Below are positions 1-7,523 of a stretch of DNA of 64,000 nt, in pieces; the stretch's first letter is position 1; each line of letters opens with the position of its first letter. A program made the translations under genes and the position numbers. The notes beneath the pieces are model-generated. The model had not been told where the DNA came from. It saw nothing but the letters and a program-made list of their open reading frames with translations, and searched no databases. Where the stretch lies: NCBI RefSeq assembly GCF_900114055.1, contig NZ_FORR01000010.1, forward strand, positions 1 to 64,000, read 5' to 3'. This stretch comes from Thermoflavimicrobium dichotomicum. Its GTDB lineage: Bacteria > Bacillota > Bacilli > Thermoactinomycetales > Thermoactinomycetaceae.

Positions 1-94
<94 letters not shown>

Positions 95-100
95 AAAACA

Positions 101-138
101 AGAAACCCATCCTTAAATGAGGATGGGTTGTTTTTTTA
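101..138 (+). terminator. Intrinsic terminator of the rRNA operon
   Basis: The arms AACCCATCC and GGATGGGTT close a short loop (TTAAATGA) and are followed by a run of seven T. It lies a few bases after the 5S 3' end, the expected place for an rRNA operon terminator. Confidence 0.85.
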
Positions 139-168
139 TGTGCCCGGCATGGAGAATCACCCTAATGA

Positions 169-363
169 AATGATCATGAAACAGGATTGACGATTGATAT
201 CAAGGAAGCAGAAAAATGGCTAAAAAAAGCATTATTAGGAGATCTAAAAGCGATGACTGAACCAGGGAGAAGATATTTCACAGAGGATGGTTTTGGGGTT
301 GATTGAGAAAAAAGAGAAATGTGGTTGAAAAAGATACAGGATCATTTGTCCAAAATCATGTAA
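169..363 (+). pseudogene. Decayed Sel1/TPR-repeat protein fragment
   Basis: An open frame without a start reads ..KEAEKWLKKALLGDLKAM.. and ..GRRYFTEDGFGVD, hits an in-frame TGA at 304-306, then continues in the same frame as EKREMWLKKIQDHLSKIM before TAA at 361-363. The AEKWLKKA, GD..A and GR.Y..G.GV pattern is the signature of Sel1-like repeats, and the residues after the TGA look like the start of the next repeat. It therefore looks like the tail of a Sel1-repeat gene that has lost its 5' end and acquired a nonsense codon. There is no start codon or ribosome binding site. The family call rests on the repeat pattern alone. Confidence 0.5.
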
Positions 364-657
364 AATGAAAAAAGATAGGGAGTTTCTCGTTGGCAAGTAA
401 AGGTGGAGGGATCTGGGGATCTGGTGCTAAAAATGTCGTAAATCCACAATAGAAGCAAATGATTCAGACAATATAGGATGTTGGCTAATCGTTGCAAGCC
501 TGAAGAGAGCTGACTGCATAAAATCCGGAGAATTCTGGTTAAAAAATGAGAATATTTGCTTAGGTTTAACTTTTTCTTGTCAAAGAAGGGAAAGTTTATG
601 ATAAAGTGAATATATAAATCGTAAATATGAATCGGTTTACCATAAGGGAGAGGAACG
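364..657. other. Intergenic stretch without a supported gene
   Basis: AT-rich spacer before the transglutaminase-like gene. Open frames here (including one on the minus strand) lack ribosome binding sites and recognisable protein sequence. A TTGTCA hexamer near 577 and a TATGAT-like hexamer near 597 sit too close together to call a promoter with confidence. Nothing else is visible. Confidence 0.5.
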
Positions 658-1623
658 ATGCGAAAGTTTTTGGCTGGGATATTATTGCTCGGGATTGGGG
701 CAGGAGCCTTTTGGTTCACAGGACCTTATTGGCCTGAGATTGCTTCTACCATCCCTACCCTAAAGAAAGCCGTTGAAGATATTCAAGGGCTTCATGTAGT
801 GAAAAGTGATGCACTCCCAAAAGAAGAAGTGCCTATGGTTATTGCCAGGCACTTACAAAACCGTGATCAAACCTTCACGATCAAGTATAAGGTTGATCCA
901 CAAATCATCAACAAGTATCAAGAAGTTGTTGGCACAGAAAGAAAGAACCAAATTACAAAAGAAATTGATCTGGAATTTAAAAGGTTGTTTGATCATGCCT
1001 TGCGTGAAGACGAATATCTGGAGCATGTGATTGAGAAGTATACTTGCAGATGGACTTATTCCGACTGGACAAAAGAAGTAACGCTTTATTTTGATGAAAT
1101 TGTATATCGGGAAAGCAAACAGGAGACCGAAGCGGTCGATGTCGTAGCTGAACGATTGGTGGATAAACTGATCCGACCAGAGATGACCGAGTATCAAAAG
1201 GTAAAGAAGATTCATGACTATATTGTAAATCATGTGAAATATGTGCTCGTCGACAATGGTCGGGAAAAAAACACGGCCTATACAGCTCTGTTTGAAAAGC
1301 GGTCTGCCTGTTATGGTTATAGCATGCTCGCCTACAAAATGTTGGAAAAAGCAGGAGTAGACGCCCATATTGTAACAGGCAAGGCGATTGCTGACTTTAA
1401 TGATGGAAAACTTGTTGGGCATGCTTGGAATTTAGTAAAAATAAAAGGGCAATGGTACCACATGGACGTAACTTTTGATGATCCAATCGGTCCGAGTGAT
1501 GCACAAAAGCCTTTTTATGATTATTTTTTGATCTCTGACAAGCGTATTAAGAAAAATCATTTCTGGAATCCAGAAGAACAAAAATATGATATGCCTGTAG
1601 CTGAAAGATCATATCCACGTTAA
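658..1623 (+). CDS. Membrane-anchored transglutaminase-like (TGc) domain protein
   Basis: This 321-residue protein has an N-terminal hydrophobic segment (about residues 4-22) that should anchor it outside the membrane or act as a signal peptide. The C-terminal half is a transglutaminase/protease-like core with the expected triad: Cys218 in SACYGYS, His255 in GHAWNL and Asp270 in MDVTFDDP. Proteins of this type are usually cysteine proteases, peptidoglycan-related hydrolases or cross-linking enzymes of the envelope; the substrate cannot be read from sequence. The ATG at 658 follows a GGGAGAGG ribosome binding site. It is a single-gene unit closed by terminators. A second, larger protein with the same core is encoded at 37265. 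Confidence 0.8.
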   Translation: MRKFLAGILLLGIGAGAFWFTGPYWPEIASTIPTLKKAVEDIQGLHVVKSDALPKEEVPMVIARHLQNRDQTFTIKYKVDPQIINKYQEVVGTERKNQITKEIDLEFKRLFDHALREDEYLEHVIEKYTCRWTYSDWTKEVTLYFDEIVYRESKQETEAVDVVAERLVDKLIRPEMTEYQKVKKIHDYIVNHVKYVLVDNGREKNTAYTALFEKRSACYGYSMLAYKMLEKAGVDAHIVTGKAIADFNDGKLVGHAWNLVKIKGQWYHMDVTFDDPIGPSDAQKPFYDYFLISDKRIKKNHFWNPEEQKYDMPVAERSYPR

Positions 1624-1650
1624 AAAACACCCCCTTCATGGGAGATGTTT
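1624..1650 (+). terminator. Weak or decayed terminator hairpin
   Basis: An imperfect hairpin (ACACCCCC-TTCATG-GGAGATGTTT) directly after the stop codon. It is a diverged copy of the better terminator at 1773-1802, with mismatches in the stem and only a three-base T run. The two copies flank the repeat at 1659-1767. Confidence 0.5.
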
Positions 1651-1658
1651 GAGGCCGC

Positions 1659-1767
1659 TCTATAAAACCCGGTTTTCCTTTTCCAGTTGAACGACTTCTT
1701 GCTCGTTTTTAAGCAACGGGAGTGAAACGGAAAAGGAAAACCGGCATATAACGGAAACTTTGTCAAC
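1659..1767. repeat. Family-1 palindromic intergenic repeat, copy A
   Basis: A ~107-bp imperfect palindrome. The arms CCGGTTTTCCTTTTCC and GGAAAAGGAAAACCGG enclose AGTTGAACGACTT and GGGAGTGAAACGG, and the right end is CTTTGTCAAC. The same unit recurs in inverted orientation at 30937-31043 and 58749-58857, with a partial copy at 23113 and a diverged one at 4813. It has no coding capacity. Size, palindromic arms and inverted ends resemble a MITE or other non-autonomous repeat. Confidence 0.8.
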
Positions 1768-1772
1768 AAGCT

Positions 1773-1802
1773 GAAACACCTCCTTCATGGGAGGTGTTTT
1801 TT
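1773..1802 (+). terminator. Intrinsic terminator
   Basis: The perfect stem AAACACCTCC / GGAGGTGTTT encloses the loop TTCATG and is followed by T6. It would end transcripts from the transglutaminase-like gene and lies just past the 3' end of the convergent peroxidase gene. Confidence 0.8.
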
Positions 1803-1812
1803 AATGTAACCA

Positions 1813-2292
1813 CTATGATTCTAATAATGCTACAATGTCTTTTTCTATCTCCGTTGGTTTCGTAGCAGGGGAATAACGTTTGACGACTTGTCCCTCTTTG
1901 TTAATAAGAAATTTGGTAAAGTTCCATTTGATGCTCTTGGTAAGGACACCAGGTGCTTGTTGGGTGAGATACTGGAATAGTGGATGGGCATCTTTACCTT
2001 TCACTTTGACTTTGCTAAAGAGTGGAAAGGTAATGCCAAAGTTCACTTGGCAAAATTGCTGGATTTCCTGATCGTCTGCAAACTCTTGATTCATAAATTG
2101 GTCACTGGGGAATGCGAGGACGACAAAGCCTTGGTCCTGATACTTTTGATAAAGCTCCTGAAGTTCTTTATATTGGGGAGTAAAACCACATTTACTGGCT
2201 GTATTCACAATTAAAACCACTTTTCCTTGATAATCGGATAAAGATTTTTCTTCACCCGTCATTGTTTTAGCGCGAAAGGAATAGATGGACAT
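1813..2292 (-). CDS. bsaA: Glutathione peroxidase-family thiol peroxidase (BsaA-like)
   Basis: This 159-residue protein matches the cysteine-type GPx family of Bacillales in full length. The peroxidatic Cys35 lies in NTASKCGFTPQ, the second conserved block is LAFPSDQF, and WNFTKFL carries the catalytic Trp/Asn. A second Cys (about residue 81, QQFCQVNFG) is positioned to act as the resolving cysteine, so the enzyme probably draws electrons from thioredoxin. It would reduce hydroperoxides in the cytoplasm. The ATG at 2292 is preceded on the minus strand by an AAAGGAGC ribosome binding site. It is monocistronic and divergent from the DUF4272 gene. Confidence 0.9.
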   Translation of the reverse strand: MSIYSFRAKTMTGEEKSLSDYQGKVVLIVNTASKCGFTPQYKELQELYQKYQDQGFVVLAFPSDQFMNQEFADDQEIQQFCQVNFGITFPLFSKVKVKGKDAHPLFQYLTQQAPGVLTKSIKWNFTKFLINKEGQVVKRYSPATKPTEIEKDIVALLES

Positions 2293-2448
2293 GATGAGCT
2301 CCTTTCTATAAGGAAATAAATTCTTTAATTAAAAGATAACATATGACACGAAAAAGTACGATTTATTCCATTTCTAGGAACTTATATTTGAACTTTTATG
2401 ATATAATGCAATGGTCTATATCAAAGATACATAGAAAGGACTTATAGC

Positions 2449-3120
2449 ATGACGGTAACGAAATATCAATTGATGAGAAAACAACGTTCCGAAGAAAACC
2501 TGCAACGTGTTGGGTTAGAGGTAAATCCAGCATTTCCTGTATTGCCTGGTGAAGCTGATATTCAGACGCGTTCGGCAGAGGAAGTAGCCAAGCGAGCGTT
2601 AGCCTTATATAACTTGCTAGGTGTTATTTTTTATGAATCTCCAGAGGAAGTCGTTCAATGGACAATCAATGAAGGCCTGTGGGATTCGTTAAGTCCTCGG
2701 GAAAAAGAAATTTTTTCGATTCCGATTTCTGATCAAGATCCAGCCGAAAAAGCTTGGGCGTTAAGGTCTTTAAAATCGAATATATTAACATGGCGTATCG
2801 AAGCGCTTTGGGTATTGCTTTGGTGTTTAGGAAAAGTGGATCGTTTAGAGCTGCCACAAGAAAAATTGGATGGCTCAGGCATTCGGGAAGTGATGCCAGA
2901 GTTAGGTGAACCCGTTCAAGCATTTATTGAGCAAGCTCGCTTACGTCCACTTTCAGAAGTGCTAGATCAAATCGATCTGCATTATCGTATTTATTGGACA
3001 ATGTCTGAGGCTGAGGAACAAGAGAAGGAGCTGCCAGTCTATTTCGACTCCTATATTCTGTATGAAAGACTTCATGCATTTAGCTGGTTGGCCGGTTTTG
3101 AAGAAGAATGGGATGATTGA
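2449..3120 (+). CDS. DUF4272 family protein
   Basis: A 223-residue soluble protein whose layout matches DUF4272: a basic N-terminus (KYQLMRKQRSEENL), then a helical region with RSAEEVAKRALALYNLLGV, and a middle block WRIEALWVLLWCLGK typical of the family. No catalytic motif or membrane segment is visible. The function of DUF4272 is unknown to me. The ATG at 2449 follows GAAAGGAC. It is a single gene ending at a strong bidirectional terminator shared with the convergent exporter gene. Confidence 0.75.
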   Translation: MTVTKYQLMRKQRSEENLQRVGLEVNPAFPVLPGEADIQTRSAEEVAKRALALYNLLGVIFYESPEEVVQWTINEGLWDSLSPREKEIFSIPISDQDPAEKAWALRSLKSNILTWRIEALWVLLWCLGKVDRLELPQEKLDGSGIREVMPELGEPVQAFIEQARLRPLSEVLDQIDLHYRIYWTMSEAEEQEKELPVYFDSYILYERLHAFSWLAGFEEEWDD

Positions 3121-3156
3121 TGCGTTAAATGATAAGAAACGATTTCGTTCAAAAGT

Positions 3157-3191
3157 AAAAAAACAGCCCTTATTGAAAGTGGCTGTTTTTT
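3157..3191. terminator. Bidirectional intrinsic terminator
   Basis: The arms AAAACAGCC and GGCTGTTTT flank a 12-nt loop, with an A-run on one side and a T-run on the other, so it can end both the DUF4272 gene (+) and the MFS gene (-). Confidence 0.85.
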
Positions 3192-3195
3192 GCTA

Positions 3196-4686
3196 TCAAG
3201 AAGGTCTGGTCTGAGGATTGGACTCTGGCTTATGTTTTGGCATACGAAAACCTGTAAGAAAGGTAAGGACAGCTAAAGCGGTTAACAGAATGAAAATTGT
3301 TTGGATTCCAGAAGCCAGTGCTTCACGCACGTGGAACAGTACGGTTGAAGAAAGATGCTGAGAAGCATGTGGATTGAGTATTTGATCTAATTGTTCTTTA
3401 GAGATCGTGTATCCCTGCTTAAGACTGGCTTGCATGACCATATGGTTAAAAATGGTTCCTAAAATGGCAATTCCAATCGTAGAACCTAATGAGCGGATAA
3501 AGGTATTGGAAGCAGTTGCTGCTGCCCGAATTTCCCAGCTGACAACCGATTGGATTGTTACTGTCATGGTTGTAAAACTAAAGCCAAATCCAAGTCCCAT
3601 GATCGATGTAATCATCATAAAAGTTAGGCGTGGTGTTTCCATATCGACCGTTGCCAGCCAACTGGTACCCATCAGGAGAAAGGAAAAGCCGATGAAAACT
3701 GTTTTACGTGGTCCCAGTTTAATAAGCGCTCTTCCGCCAAACGTTGCACCTATGGCCCAAGCAATGGATAAGGGAATCAAAGTGATGCCTGAAGCAGTAG
3801 CTGAGAACCCTTTGATCCCTTGCATCCAAATCGGGATAAACGTAACCATCCCCGTTAAAACTGCGCTAGCTGTAAATCCGGCGATGTTGGAAAAAAGCAG
3901 AGTCGAATTTTGAAAGATTTGTAATGGCAGTAACGGATCTGCTGATTTTTTTTGGATCCAGATAAATACCCCTAAAAAGAGAAAAGCACTCGCAAATAAC
4001 CCAAATGTGACAGGAGAATTCCAGGCATATAGGGTTCCTCCCGCTTGCATGGCAAAGAGTAAAGCCGTCATCGCAATCGTAAAAGTGATTGCACCGGGAT
4101 AGTCGATATACTTTTTCTCCTTCTTTTTGACTGTTTCATGCAAGAAAAGCCAGATCATTGTAAGCGAAACAGCACCGATCGGAAGATTGATGAGGAAAAT
4201 CCAATGCCAAGAAAGATAATCCACAATGATTCCGCCAGCAATGGGCCCGATAATCCCGGCGATCCCCCAGACAGTGCTTACCCAACCTTGCATTTTCGCC
4301 CGTTTCTCATAAGAGTAGAGATCACCCATGATCGTAGCTGTTATTGGCAAGATGCCTCCAGCTCCCAAGCCTTGAATGGCGCGAAATCCAATAAGTTGGT
4401 GAATATTCTGGGCCAAACCGCAAAGTAAAGAGCCCAATAGAAAAATGGATGCTCCAACCGTAAAAATGATTTTGCGTCCGAACAGATCAGCTAATTTCCC
4501 ATAAATCGGAGTAGCAATGGATGAAGTTAAGAAATAGATGGCAATGACCCAATTAATCCACTCTGCACCGCCTAAATCACTGACGAGTGTTGGAATCGCT
4601 GTGCTTACAATAGTACTTTCGACTGCAGCGAGTAAGATGGAAATAAGGAGGGCGATGGCAACGTTTCGCTCTTTTGTCTTTGTCAT
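3196..4686 (-). CDS. DHA2-family MFS drug efflux transporter
   Basis: A 496-residue polytopic membrane protein with the 14-helix layout of the DHA2 (EmrB/QacA-type) proton-coupled multidrug exporters. The family motifs are visible: DSTIV-like VESTIVSTAIPTL in helix 1, the loop 2-3 motif GKLADLFGRK, RAIQGLGAGG in helix 4 and the motif-C-like GPIAGGIIVD. It probably expels hydrophobic or cationic compounds. The start ATG at 4686 follows GGGGGCAG. No regulator is adjacent. Substrate is not predictable. Confidence 0.88.
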   Translation of the reverse strand: MTKTKERNVAIALLISILLAAVESTIVSTAIPTLVSDLGGAEWINWVIAIYFLTSSIATPIYGKLADLFGRKIIFTVGASIFLLGSLLCGLAQNIHQLIGFRAIQGLGAGGILPITATIMGDLYSYEKRAKMQGWVSTVWGIAGIIGPIAGGIIVDYLSWHWIFLINLPIGAVSLTMIWLFLHETVKKKEKKYIDYPGAITFTIAMTALLFAMQAGGTLYAWNSPVTFGLFASAFLFLGVFIWIQKKSADPLLPLQIFQNSTLLFSNIAGFTASAVLTGMVTFIPIWMQGIKGFSATASGITLIPLSIAWAIGATFGGRALIKLGPRKTVFIGFSFLLMGTSWLATVDMETPRLTFMMITSIMGLGFGFSFTTMTVTIQSVVSWEIRAAATASNTFIRSLGSTIGIAILGTIFNHMVMQASLKQGYTISKEQLDQILNPHASQHLSSTVLFHVREALASGIQTIFILLTALAVLTFLTGFRMPKHKPESNPQTRPS

Positions 4687-4812
4687 ACTACTGCCCCCGA
4701 TCTAATGAATCATCATAAAAAAGAACGAGTCGGAAAAACGGAGCGGGTTTTGAATCGATTTGTAACTCTAGGGACTTTTGAAATTACTTATAGAAAGAGA
4801 GTTTGAGGGTCA

Positions 4813-4888
4813 CTCTACAAACTGGTGGCTCTTATTCCAGTGGAGCGACTTTGGCTACGGAGTGAAACGGAACAGGAATCCCGTAGCC
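4813..4888. repeat. Diverged family-1 repeat
   Basis: This stretch shares with the family-1 elements the blocks CTCTACAAA, CCAGTGGAGCGACTT and GGAGTGAAACGGAACAGGAA, but the outer arms have changed and a new perfect stem GGCTACGG / CCGTAGCC has formed. It looks like an old copy or a sister subfamily. It is intergenic and non-coding. Confidence 0.5.
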
Positions 4889-4951
4889 CAAAACGAAGCT
4901 TCGTTCTAATTATTTAGAGATGCAAAAAATTAGATGTTATGATTGTATAAT

Positions 4952-4982
4952 GAAAAAATCCTTGTTGTCTAGCTCAGGATAA
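4952..4982 (-). terminator. Probable terminator of the second MFS gene
   Basis: On the minus strand TATCCT ... AGGAT closes a 13-nt loop and is followed by six T. The stem is short and overlaps the stop codon, so the call is moderate. Confidence 0.5.
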
Positions 4983-6230
4983 AGAAGATGATGCTTGATT
5001 GGCAAACGGTTGTTTATTTAAGGCAGAGAGAATGGTTGTTTTGCTTAGATAGATACTGATCAGCGAGATGAATAACAAAATACTTAAAATAAAGTAAGAT
5101 CCTTGTGTTCCAATCATGTGAATTAGTTGGGTAAAGGAAAAGACCAGGAGAACCCGGATGCCTAAACTCACTCCATTAATCGAGCTGTTAATCCGCCCCA
5201 TTAAGTGATTCGGTACAATCTCCATCATGACTGTATTGCGAACAATGCGTGTTCCAGCGTTGCCAACCCCTTTAAACACCTTCAATAGCAAGAAGAGAGA
5301 TAAGGATGGAATCAAAGCCATAAGCAAGGTAGAGATGAAAGAGAGAAAAACGGTAAAGATGATGGCAGAAACCATATTCCATCGATTCATCAACCAAGCC
5401 ATAAAAAGGCCGGATAAGGCAGCACCCACAGCATATAATGCCTCAGCGATCCCCATTGCACTTGCATCTGCTTTTAAGGTTGAAAGAATATGAATCGGGT
5501 TCAAATAATTTCCGACCATTACCACGATAAAAGGCATGAGTGAGGAGATGAAAAAGATCGCAATCCAAGGTATTTTTTTGAGATAAAGAAATCCTTCTTT
5601 CATACTGGTCCAGTGACTCATGGATTGTGGCGCTTTGTTTTTGATTTGGGGGATATATCGAATGCTCAAAATGAGTAAAAAGCCCAGTACATAGGTCATT
5701 GTGTCAATGAAAAGAATGGTAGAGATATGTACTTTGGTAATCATCAGACTGGCGAAACCAGCACTAAGTAAAGAAGCGGTTTGTGATTGGATCTCTAACA
5801 GGCTGTTTAATTTTTTATATTGATCAGGATGAAAGATTTCATGTGCAAAAGCAAAAATACCAGGGAAGATCAAGCTCCAGTAGAGTGTTCCGACAATTTC
5901 CAAGACAATTAACTGCCAGATGGATATGTCTCCTGTTAAAAAGCTGTAAACTGCAAAGCTGAAGACAAAACTCCCTCCCCATAGTTGGGTAAACAATAGA
6001 TATTTTTTTCGCGAATATCTGTCAATAATAGTTCCGATATAGGGGCTCAGGAAAAAAGAAGCCAGTGTTACACCTAATAAGGTATAGCCATAAATCGTTT
6101 CCCCACCGGGCTTTTTTACAATCAACCAGGCAATTGCAATGGCAGTGATCCCACTGCCAATAGAAGAAGTAATATTCGCCAGCAGGAAGGCAAATAATTT
6201 GTAATCTTTCCAAAAGGATTTTGGTTGCAT
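4974..6230 (-). CDS. MFS transporter, 12 TM (MefA/EntS-type exporter)
   Basis: A membrane protein of about 418 residues with twelve predicted helices. It resembles the macrolide-efflux/enterobactin-exporter branch of the MFS, with features such as FFLSPYIGTIIDRYSRKK after helix 2 and GNAGTRIVRNTVMMEIVP in the second half. I place the start at ATG 6230 (MQPKSFWKDY) rather than the in-frame ATG at 6245, because the GGGAGGGAG ribosome binding site lies between the two. It follows a 40-codon small gene in the same direction and probably shares its promoter. Substrate unknown. Confidence 0.82.
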   Translation of the reverse strand: MQPKSFWKDYKLFAFLLANITSSIGSGITAIAIAWLIVKKPGGETIYGYTLLGVTLASFFLSPYIGTIIDRYSRKKYLLFTQLWGGSFVFSFAVYSFLTGDISIWQLIVLEIVGTLYWSLIFPGIFAFAHEIFHPDQYKKLNSLLEIQSQTASLLSAGFASLMITKVHISTILFIDTMTYVLGFLLILSIRYIPQIKNKAPQSMSHWTSMKEGFLYLKKIPWIAIFFISSLMPFIVVMVGNYLNPIHILSTLKADASAMGIAEALYAVGAALSGLFMAWLMNRWNMVSAIIFTVFLSFISTLLMALIPSLSLFLLLKVFKGVGNAGTRIVRNTVMMEIVPNHLMGRINSSINGVSLGIRVLLVFSFTQLIHMIGTQGSYFILSILLFISLISIYLSKTTILSALNKQPFANQASSSLS

Positions 6231-6275
6231 AGGACTCCCTCCCATCTATGGATGCTTCGGTCTTTAGATGATCAG

Positions 6276-6398
6276 CTATTCTTTTCTCCTATTTTTTGTG
6301 TTTTTCGATTTTTCTTCTTTATATCGATGCTGTACTTCTGTGATTCGCTCTTCCACTTTCATCTTGGTTAGCTGTTCGATCACGTAAATGTTATACAT
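6276..6398 (-). CDS. Small basic/acidic helical protein (40 aa) upstream of an MFS gene
   Basis: Read on the minus strand, an ATG at 6398 preceded by GAGGTGG opens a 40-codon frame (MYNIYVIEQLTKMKVEER...), rich in Lys, Glu and Arg and probably one long amphipathic helix. It sits 45 bp before the transporter start, behind a good promoter, and reads in the same direction, so I infer a real translated gene, perhaps a leader or accessory peptide. No family is recognised. It is too short to show conservation from one sequence. Confidence 0.5.
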   Translation of the reverse strand: MYNIYVIEQLTKMKVEERITEVQHRYKEEKSKNTKNRRKE

Positions 6399-6428
6399 GT
6401 AAACCACCTCGGGATACTTTTTAAACAT

Positions 6429-6481
6429 TTTTGTTTATTATATCTGTTTTTATATTACCCTATGAACAAAACATTCGTCAA
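6429..6481 (-). promoter_or_regulatory. Promoter and candidate operator for the small gene/MFS unit
   Basis: On the minus strand TTGACG (6476-6481) is separated by 18 bp from TAATAT (6452-6457). The -10 region is flanked by a near-perfect inverted repeat: TTTTGTTTAT at 6429-6438 and ATGAACAAAA at 6462-6471. This is a plausible operator for an unlinked repressor. Confidence 0.45.
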
Positions 6482-6757
6482 CTTTTTATATAACTAAATT
6501 TATAAATAGGTTGTTTTGTGAAATGAATCAGAAACGTTGATTTTCACCATTTTCCGGTTGGTGTCCAATATATGTCCGCTCCAAAGGATTCTTGGACGAA
6601 AAATGCCTCTCTTTCTGCATCCAAATTTTTTTATAATCAATACCGCTGAAAAGGGATGAAAGGGATCAGTAAAGCAGATATTACTGACAAACTATTATTT
6701 TGGATTGTTTGTTTATATTGGAAGGAAAAAGCCAGAAATCATCGTGATAATTCGGTT

Positions 6758-6802
6758 ATACACGAACAATTAATGGATTCCTTTTCTTTAATATTCGTTT
6801 TT
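6758..6802 (+). promoter_or_regulatory. PurR-binding PurBox pair
   Basis: Two oppositely oriented CGAA cores, ACACGAACAATT at 6761-6770 and the reverse complement of AATATTCGTTTTTT at 6791-6803, have 27 bp between CGAA and TTCG. This fits the Bacillus PurBox arrangement (AWWWCCGAACWWTT boxes about 17 bp apart). It lies immediately upstream of the pur promoter, and the same motif pair with identical spacing precedes the purine permease at 21408-21442, which supports both. Confidence 0.75.
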
Positions 6803-6805
6803 TAA

Positions 6806-6834
6806 TTGACTCGCTCTAGCTTCCCTGTTACACT
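6806..6834 (+). promoter_or_regulatory. Sigma-A promoter of the pur operon
   Basis: TTGACT (6806-6811) and TACACT (6829-6834) are separated by 17 bp. Transcription would start around 6841, a few bases before the riboswitch aptamer. Confidence 0.8.
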
Positions 6835-6849
6835 AGGGGTGAAAGAGGA

Positions 6850-6922
6850 ATTCTCATATATGCTTGGGGATATGGCCCAAGTGTTTCTACCGGGAAACCG
6901 TAAATTTCCTGACTATGAGAAG
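6850..6922 (+). promoter_or_regulatory. Guanine-sensing purine riboswitch aptamer
   Basis: All conserved parts of the purine aptamer are present: P1 TTCTCATA (6851-6858) with TATGAGAA (6914-6921), the P2 loop GATATGG, the junction GTTTCTACC and the L3 sequence CCGTAAA. The specificity base before the P1 3' strand is C (6913), as in guanine/hypoxanthine aptamers; adenine aptamers carry U there. It sits between the promoter and purE and should switch the operon off when guanine is plentiful. Confidence 0.95.
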
Positions 6923-6950
6923 AGCCTCGTTTAGGTTACGGGTTTTTTGT

Positions 6951-7007
6951 GCCTAAACAGTGGTTTTTCTCAGGGAGTGAAAATCTACTGTTTAGGCTTT
7001 TTATTTT
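6951..7007 (+). terminator. Riboswitch-controlled terminator of the pur leader
   Basis: GCCTAAACAGT (6951-6961) pairs with ACTGTTTAGGC (6987-6997), followed by TTTTTATTTT. A competing antiterminator can form from the P1 3' strand TGAGAA with TTCTCA (6967-6972) plus GTTTAGG (6929-6935) with CCTAAAC (6952-6958). Ligand-bound aptamer keeps P1 closed, frees the terminator and stops transcription. Confidence 0.9.
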
Positions 7008-7034
7008 GAACAACGAAATAAGGAGCTTAAAACC

Positions 7035-7523
7035 ATGGCGAAAGCATTAGTGGGAGTTATCATGGGTAGTACTTCAGATTGGCCAACAATGAAAAAAGCG
7101 TGCGATATATTGGAGGAACTGGAGATTCCTTATGAAAAGCAAGTAGTTTCTGCTCATCGTACACCTGATGAGATGTTTCGCTATGCAGAGGAAGCTGAAC
7201 AAAGAGGCATTGAAGTGATTATCGCGGGTGCAGGTGGTGCTGCACATTTGCCAGGCATGGTAGCAGCCAAAACCGTTTTACCGGTAATTGGTGTCCCGAT
7301 CCGCAGTTCATCACTGAATGGATTGGACTCGTTGCTATCCATTGTACAAATGCCCGGAGGTGTGCCTGTGGCAACAGTTGCCATCGGGGATGCAGGAGCT
7401 ACGAACGCAGGCCTGTTGGCAGCGGAAATGTTGGGAGTTAAATATACAGAGATTAGAGAACGGTTAAAACAGCGGCGTGAAAATATTCGTAACCGAGTGC
7501 TAAAGGATCGTGAGCTGAAATGA
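7035..7523 (+). CDS. purE: N5-carboxyaminoimidazole ribonucleotide mutase
   Basis: A 162-residue class I PurE, which converts N5-CAIR to CAIR. The family landmarks are [10 protein letters not shown] at the N-terminus (phosphate binding), SAHRTP and [11 protein letters not shown] with its active-site His. Length and sequence match bacterial PurE. The ATG at 7035 follows AAGGAG. First gene of the operon behind the riboswitch; its stop overlaps the purK start by ATGA. Confidence 0.96.
   Translation: MAKALVGVIMGSTSDWPTMKKACDILEELEIPYEKQVVSAHRTPDEMFRYAEEAEQRGIEVIIAGAGGAAHLPGMVAAKTVLPVIGVPIRSSSLNGLDSLLSIVQMPGGVPVATVAIGDAGATNAGLLAAEMLGVKYTEIRERLKQRRENIRNRVLKDRELK

Noticed and set aside
342-719. 125-codon minus-strand open frame over the first intergenic region
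   Set aside because: No binding site, overlaps the real gene start at 658, low-complexity translation.
853-1422. 189-codon antisense frame inside the transglutaminase-like gene
   Set aside because: Shadow of a real gene whose triad and full-length similarity are clear on the plus strand.
6656-6805. 49-codon frame upstream of the pur promoter
   Set aside because: No binding site; overlaps the PurBox pair, which better explains the sequence.
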